Positions 60,088 through 64,000 of a stretch of DNA of 64,000 bases are shown here, piece by piece. Made by a program: the position numbers and the translations under genes. The DNA lies in assembly GCF_900107135.1 (NCBI RefSeq), contig NZ_FNOV01000012.1:62001-126000 (forward strand), written 5' to 3'. Origin of the DNA: Hymenobacter psychrophilus (GTDB lineage Bacteria > Bacteroidota > Bacteroidia > Cytophagales > Hymenobacteraceae). Position 1 is the stretch's first letter, and each line of letters begins with the position of its first letter. The notes under the pieces were generated by a model. That model was not told the DNA's origin. It did no database searches and was given only the letters and a program-made list of their open reading frames with translations.

Positions 60088-60510
60088 CTAGCAGTACTCT
60101 TCGAAAGCGCCCTGCAGGTTATTCACAATGCGCATCAGGTCGTTGCCTTCGATGTGGTAGCGCTCAATCATGTGCACCAGCTCGCCATCTTTGAACAGGG
60201 CGATGCAGGGGCTGCTGGGCGGGTAGGGCAGCATGTGCTGGCGGGCCTGGGCCACGGCTTCCGACTCCATACCGGCAAACACGGTAACCAGCTTGGCGGG
60301 CTTCTTATCGGAGCTGGAAACGGCCATTTTGAGAGCCGGACGGGCTTTAGCAGCGGCGCAGCCACACACCGAGTTCACGGCAACCAGTACGGTGCCGCTG
60401 TCGGCCGACAGGGCGTTATCAACTTCTTCGGGGGTCATGAGCTGCTCGAAGCCGGCCTCGGTGAGGTCCTGGCGGATGGGCGCAACCATGTATTCTGGAT
60501 AGGTGGCCAT
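60088..60510 (-). CDS. BrxA/BrxB family bacilliredoxin
   Basis: 140 residues: thioredoxin-fold protein with the CGC active site at 49-51 (NSVCGCAAAKARPAL), followed by PPSSPCIALFKDGELVHMIERYHIEG. Members (YphP/YqiW type) remove bacillithiol from proteins. In Bacteroidota the family is retained; it implies bacillithiol use but the thiol itself is not shown here. ATG 60510 is at the edge of a TAGCTTTC box. Confidence 0.93.
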   Translation of the reverse strand: MATYPEYMVAPIRQDLTEAGFEQLMTPEEVDNALSADSGTVLVAVNSVCGCAAAKARPALKMAVSSSDKKPAKLVTVFAGMESEAVAQARQHMLPYPPSSPCIALFKDGELVHMIERYHIEGNDLMRIVNNLQGAFEEYC

Positions 60511-60514
60511 AGGT

Positions 60515-60522
60515 GAAAGCTA
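60515..60522 (-). promoter_or_regulatory. -7-like element (TAGCTTTC) before the bacilliredoxin gene
   Basis: Four bases upstream of ATG 60510 on the minus strand; TAnnTTTC variant of the consensus. Confidence 0.35.
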
Positions 60523-60677
60523 GGCGTTAGAAAATGTACTTCTCGGCGGACACGTTGTCCGGCGGCGACGTAAAATTACGCAACTACTGCTGCACGGCCG
60601 TCGCCGGTAGCTAAAACCCCGGCCGGTCCGCAGAAGTTTACTATCCGATACCTTTCTGTATCGCTCAACTCGGCCAT

Positions 60678-60971
60678 ATGACTTACCAAAACTTCCTCAA
60701 TTCCCAGACTCAACACGCAGTGCCATCCGGCCTTTCACCCCTGCTCGAAGCCCTCTGGCACGCCGGCCGCGACGAGTGGCACAAGGCCCACGCCATTGCC
60801 CAGCAGCACGAAGATGCCCCGCTTTTCGATTGGCTCCACGCGTTTCTGCACCGCCAGCAGGGTGATTTTAATAATGCGGCCTACTGGTACCGCCGTGCCG
60901 GCCGCGCTGAGTTTGATGGCTCGCTGCGCCACGAATGGCAGGAAATAGTAAAAACCCAGCTGCCTGCCTGA
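60678..60971 (+). CDS. Conserved hypothetical small protein
   Basis: 97 residues with a helical start and FDWLHAFLHRQQGDFNNAAYWYRRAGR, which resembles a single TPR-like helix pair; other residues Trp- and His-rich (LEALWHAGRDEWHKAHAIAQQH). No signal peptide. I recognise the general pattern of a small TPR-like protein but not a named family. Divergent from the bacilliredoxin gene. Confidence 0.75.
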   Translation: MTYQNFLNSQTQHAVPSGLSPLLEALWHAGRDEWHKAHAIAQQHEDAPLFDWLHAFLHRQQGDFNNAAYWYRRAGRAEFDGSLRHEWQEIVKTQLPA

Positions 60972-61123
60972 GTGGGCTGCTACCGTATTTCAGCCCACTC
61001 CAACTTTTACAGCACTATTACATCTTGATAAAAATCAATATCCAAGTAATTAAGCCGCCTCATTAGCCATATTCAGCAGAAAAAATTACATTTATCCCAC
61101 GCTTTTGAAATCGGCGGGATACG

Positions 61124-62182
61124 ATGCGGAAAATTTCTGTTTTACTACTGGGTTTGCTGTTGAGCGCGGCTGCAGCCCGGGCCCAGGTGGATAGCGTAAG
61201 AGCCTCTACCCTGCCGCCCGACCAGCAGGCTGAGCGACTCTACAACAGCGGGCTGGCCAAGTTCAAGCAGCAAAGCTACCGCGCCGCCGTACTCGATTTC
61301 GACAAGGCCCTGGCCGTGAAGCCCGATTTTGCCCGCGCCTACACCAACCGCGCCGCCGCCCGCTACGAGCTGAAAGACTACCAACCCGCCGTGCAGGACT
61401 ACGACCAGGCCATCAAGCTCGAACCCAGCACCTTTGCCCCCTACTTCGGGCGGGCCCGGGCCGAAGAGGCTCTGCAGCAGCCCGCCGAGGCCGAGCGCGA
61501 CTACGGCCGGGCAGCCGAGCTGCAGGCCGACTACGCCCCGGCCTGGTACTACCGTGGGGCCCTGCGCTTCGAAAAGGCCGATTACGCGGCGGCCAAGACT
61601 GATTTCGACGCCGCCATCAAGGCCGACCCCGCTTACGCTTACGCCTGGCACGACCGGGGCAGCGCCCAGCGCCGACTCGGCAACCTGCCCGCCGCCATTC
61701 AGGACTACACCCAGGCCCTCACGCTGCAGCCCGAGCTATTGCCGGCCCTGCTGAACCGGGCCGGTACCCGCCGCCGCGCCGCCGACCTGAAAGGCGCTTT
61801 GCAGGACTACGACGCGTATCTGGGCAAGAAGCAGGATAATGCGCTGGCCTATACCAACCGCGGCGCCACCCGCTACGAGCAGGCCGACTACAAGGGCGCC
61901 ATTGAGGATTTTGGGCGGGCCGTAGCCCTCGATGCCGGCTACGCCTTTGCCTGGAACAACCGCGCCGCCGCCTACCTCAAGCTCGAAGACTACAAAAAAG
62001 CGGAAGCCGACGCCACCAAGGCCCTCAGCCTGAACAAGGACTACGCCGATGCCTACCTCAACCGGGGCCACGCCCGCGAAATGCTCCGCCAGCCCGATGC
62101 CGCCTGCCAGGACTGGCGTCGCGCCGCCGAGCTGGGCCTGGAGGTAGGCAGCACGCACGCTGCCAACTCGGGCTGCCCCTAG
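61124..62182 (+). CDS. Secreted TPR-repeat protein
   Basis: 352 residues. Signal peptide (MRKISVLLLGLLLSAAAARAQ) then about nine tetratricopeptide repeats from residue 40 to 345, each with the W/Y-x-N/R-G/A-x-A-x-x-x-L pattern (AYTNRAAARYELKDYQPAVQDYDQAI and similar). A CQDW and final CP may form a disulfide. Periplasmic scaffold. It precedes the PorE-like gene by 87 bases on the same strand and both are TPR proteins, so they may act together. Confidence 0.88.
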   Translation: MRKISVLLLGLLLSAAAARAQVDSVRASTLPPDQQAERLYNSGLAKFKQQSYRAAVLDFDKALAVKPDFARAYTNRAAARYELKDYQPAVQDYDQAIKLEPSTFAPYFGRARAEEALQQPAEAERDYGRAAELQADYAPAWYYRGALRFEKADYAAAKTDFDAAIKADPAYAYAWHDRGSAQRRLGNLPAAIQDYTQALTLQPELLPALLNRAGTRRRAADLKGALQDYDAYLGKKQDNALAYTNRGATRYEQADYKGAIEDFGRAVALDAGYAFAWNNRAAAYLKLEDYKKAEADATKALSLNKDYADAYLNRGHAREMLRQPDAACQDWRRAAELGLEVGSTHAANSGCP

Positions 62183-62269
62183 CAGCGCGCGCCGCTGCTT
62201 TGCCCCAGCCGGGGCCTCATCTATTTTCAACCGGGGGCGCAGCCACGCTACGCCCTTCTGCTGCTTCTT

Positions 62270-64000
62270 ATGCACAAGTACCTGCTCACTTTTCTGCTGC
62301 TCACGGCCTGCGCCACGGCTTCGGCCCAGAGTGTGGAGTTCAGCAAAGACCGGTTCGGCAACGACAAGGACGGCCTGAAGGCGGCCCAGAAAGACCTGAA
62401 GGCCGGCGACGCGTTTTACGATTCGGACCCGGCGCGCTACGAGCAGGCGCTGATGTTCTACCTCAAAGCCCAGCAATTCAACCCCAACAACGACCAGCTC
62501 AACCTTAAAATAGGCGACTGTTACCTGCATTCGGGCTTTAAGCCGCGGGCGCTGGAGTACCTGCAGCGCGCCTACCAACTCAACCCCGATGTGAGCCCGC
62601 GCATTCATTACCTGCTGGGCCGGGGCCTGCACCTGAATGCCAAATGGGACGCGGCCATTGCCGAGTACAAGCGGGCTGTTCCGGCCAGCGGCACCAAAAA
62701 TACGGGCGGGCTGGTACTCGATATTCAAAAGAAAATAAAGGAGTGCGAAAACGGCCGCCGGCTGGCCGCCAAACCCACCCGCGTGTTTATTGATAACGCC
62801 GGACCAGGCGTAAACTCGCCCTACCCCGACTACGGCCCCGTTATCACGGCCGACGAGTCGGTTATCCTGTTCACCTCGCGCCGCGAGGGCTCAACGGGCG
62901 GCAAAACCGACCCCGAGCTGGGCGGCTATTTCGAGGATATTTACCAGAGCACCCGCGAGGGCAAGGATGGCTGGAGCGCGGCCCGCAACTTGGGCGAGAC
63001 CCTTAACACCGACGGCCACGACGCCACCGTGGGGCTCGCCCCCGACGGCCAGCGGCTGCTGGTATACCTCGAAGACAACGGCGGCGACCTGAACCAGGCC
63101 GAGCTGCGCGGCACCGAGTGGCGCAAGCCCCAAAAGCTGGGCTCGCGCATCAACTCCAAGGCCCACGAGTCGTCGGCCTCCTACACGCCCGACGGTCGCA
63201 ACCTGTTTTTTGTAAGCGATAAAGAGGGCGGCCTGGGCTCGCGCGACATCTACCGCATCGAACTAGAGGGCCGCGGGCCGGCTCAGAACCTGGGCCCGGT
63301 CATCAACACGCAGTACGGCGAGGAAGGCGTGTTTCTGCACCCCGACGGCAAAACCATGTACTTCAGCTCGGAGGGCCACGACGCTATGGGTGGCTACGAC
63401 ATCTTTAAATCGGTGCTGGAGAACGGCAAGTGGAGCAAGCCCGAGAACCTGGGCTGGCCCATCAACACACCCGACGACGACGTGTTTTTCGTGATTTCCG
63501 CCTCGGGCCGGCACGGCTACTACTCCTCGGTGCGCGAAGACGGATTGGGCGGCAAAGACATCTACCAGATTACGTTTCTGGGGGCCGAAAAACCGCCCGT
63601 GCTCAGCCAAGAAGACCAGCTGCTGGCCAGCCGGGTGCAGCCGGTGAAGGAAACGCTGCTGGCCCCGCCGGTGGCCATTGTGGCGGCCCAGGTAACCATT
63701 CTCAAGGGCGTAGTGAGCGAAGAAGCCAGCCGCCAGCCCCTGGAAGCCACCATCGACGTTATCGACAACTCGCTCAATCAGGTCATTGCCTCGTTTCAGT
63801 CGAACGAGAAGTCGGGGCGCTACCTGGTGTCGTTGCCTTCGGGCGTGAACTACGGCATTGTAGTGCGCAAGGATGGCTACCTGTTCCACTCCGAGAACTT
63901 CGATTTGCCGGCCGGTGCAGCCTACTCGGAAGTCGTAAAGGACATTGCCCTCAAGAAGCTCGACCTGGGCGTGAAGGTGGTGCTCAACAACATTTTCTTC
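62270..64000 (+). CDS. PorE-like multidomain envelope protein (TPR + beta-propeller + carboxypeptidase-regulatory domain), incomplete
   Basis: 577 codons are present; the gene continues past the right edge. Signal sequence MHKYLLTFLLLTACATASAQ (a lipobox LTAC could also be read). Residues 40-150 are TPRs, 175-440 a WD40/PD40-like propeller (YGPVITADESVILFTSRREG, YTPDGRNLFFVSDKEGG, LHPDGKTMYFSSEGHD), and from about 475 a carboxypeptidase-regulatory-like domain (LKGVVSEEASRQPLEATIDVID). This order equals PorE of the T9SS in Porphyromonas, which ends in an OmpA domain; that domain would lie outside the window. Confidence 0.88.
   Translation, partial: MHKYLLTFLLLTACATASAQSVEFSKDRFGNDKDGLKAAQKDLKAGDAFYDSDPARYEQALMFYLKAQQFNPNNDQLNLKIGDCYLHSGFKPRALEYLQRAYQLNPDVSPRIHYLLGRGLHLNAKWDAAIAEYKRAVPASGTKNTGGLVLDIQKKIKECENGRRLAAKPTRVFIDNAGPGVNSPYPDYGPVITADESVILFTSRREGSTGGKTDPELGGYFEDIYQSTREGKDGWSAARNLGETLNTDGHDATVGLAPDGQRLLVYLEDNGGDLNQAELRGTEWRKPQKLGSRINSKAHESSASYTPDGRNLFFVSDKEGGLGSRDIYRIELEGRGPAQNLGPVINTQYGEEGVFLHPDGKTMYFSSEGHDAMGGYDIFKSVLENGKWSKPENLGWPINTPDDDVFFVISASGRHGYYSSVREDGLGGKDIYQITFLGAEKPPVLSQEDQLLASRVQPVKETLLAPPVAIVAAQVTILKGVVSEEASRQPLEATIDVIDNSLNQVIASFQSNEKSGRYLVSLPSGVNYGIVVRKDGYLFHSENFDLPAGAAYSEVVKDIALKKLDLGVKVVLNNIFF

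Overview
The window reads as chromosomal DNA of a GC-rich Bacteroidota, most likely Hymenobacter or a close Cytophagales relative. This is inferred from several signals. Type IX secretion parts are present: GldH, C-terminal sorting domains on a subtilisin-like protease and on a tiny secreted protein, and a PorE-like multidomain protein. Bacteroidota-only families also occur (GWxTD, DUF2723, PorT-like barrels, RicT next to GldH). Promoters match TTTG...TAnnTTTG, and Shine-Dalgarno sequences are generally absent. No phage, insertion sequence, CRISPR array or classical defence island was recognised. The only RNA gene recognised is one tRNA-Arg(ACG).

Layout. 1-9.7 kb: tail of a secreted protein, CNNM/CBS membrane protein, gamma-carbonic anhydrase, radical SAM protein, endonuclease III, three glycine-zipper envelope genes (two with OmpA domains), accD and a coiled-coil OmpA lipoprotein. 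9.8-15.7 kb: trans-sulfuration PLP enzyme, VTT membrane protein, tRNA-Arg, and a ferredoxin-NADP reductase beside a 2Fe-2S ferredoxin. 15.9-26.8 kb: a 2061-residue alpha-2-macroglobulin, a tandem pair of PorT-like barrels whose duplication junction is visible, DinB, and a membrane HhH protein. 27-34 kb: PAP2 phosphatase, a disordered acidic protein, cold-shock protein, ricT-gldH, and a lipoprotein zinc protease. 34-44 kb: T9SS subtilase, a beta-propeller-like protein, lpxH-lutC, ftsH, rsfS and birA. 44-53.6 kb: stand-alone T9SS tail protein, DUF2723 O-mannosyltransferase-like protein, GWxTD protein overlapping rlmB, icd and manC. 53.7-64 kb: a lower-GC ABC exporter pair, kdsD, recQ, a GT2 glycosyltransferase, bacilliredoxin, a TPR protein and the start of the PorE-like gene.

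How the genes fit together. Most of the content is envelope biology: LPS (LpxH, KdsD), glycan precursors (ManC, GT2, DUF2723), T9SS and its cargo, OmpA/peptidoglycan anchors and proteolysis (FtsH, alpha-2-macroglobulin). Housekeeping genes are interleaved (AccD, Icd, RecQ, Nth, RlmB, RsfS, BirA). AccD and BirA serve the same biotin-dependent acetyl-CoA carboxylase.

The most unusual signal is non-coding. Gene ends, especially convergent ones, carry very long perfect or near-perfect palindromes: an 82-bp zero-loop palindrome at 40461-40542, a 42-bp stem at 50411-50506, 31 bp at 52350-52418, 33 bp at 58914-58980, and 25 bp at 23800-23859. Their arm sequences are mostly unrelated to each other. 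Dispersed repeat families also recur: a GTCATCCTGA/GAAGGACC type, an AGCTGTTAGCT type, and a CGTAGGG/GGGGCTTG type. In two places these repeats appear to have become protein-coding: a signal peptide at 37.7 kb and an internal loop of the alpha-2-macroglobulin at 17.8 kb. Several promoters put the -7 element only 4-9 bases before the start codon, suggesting leaderless transcripts. Many starts given here are internal ATGs chosen over longer reading frames.
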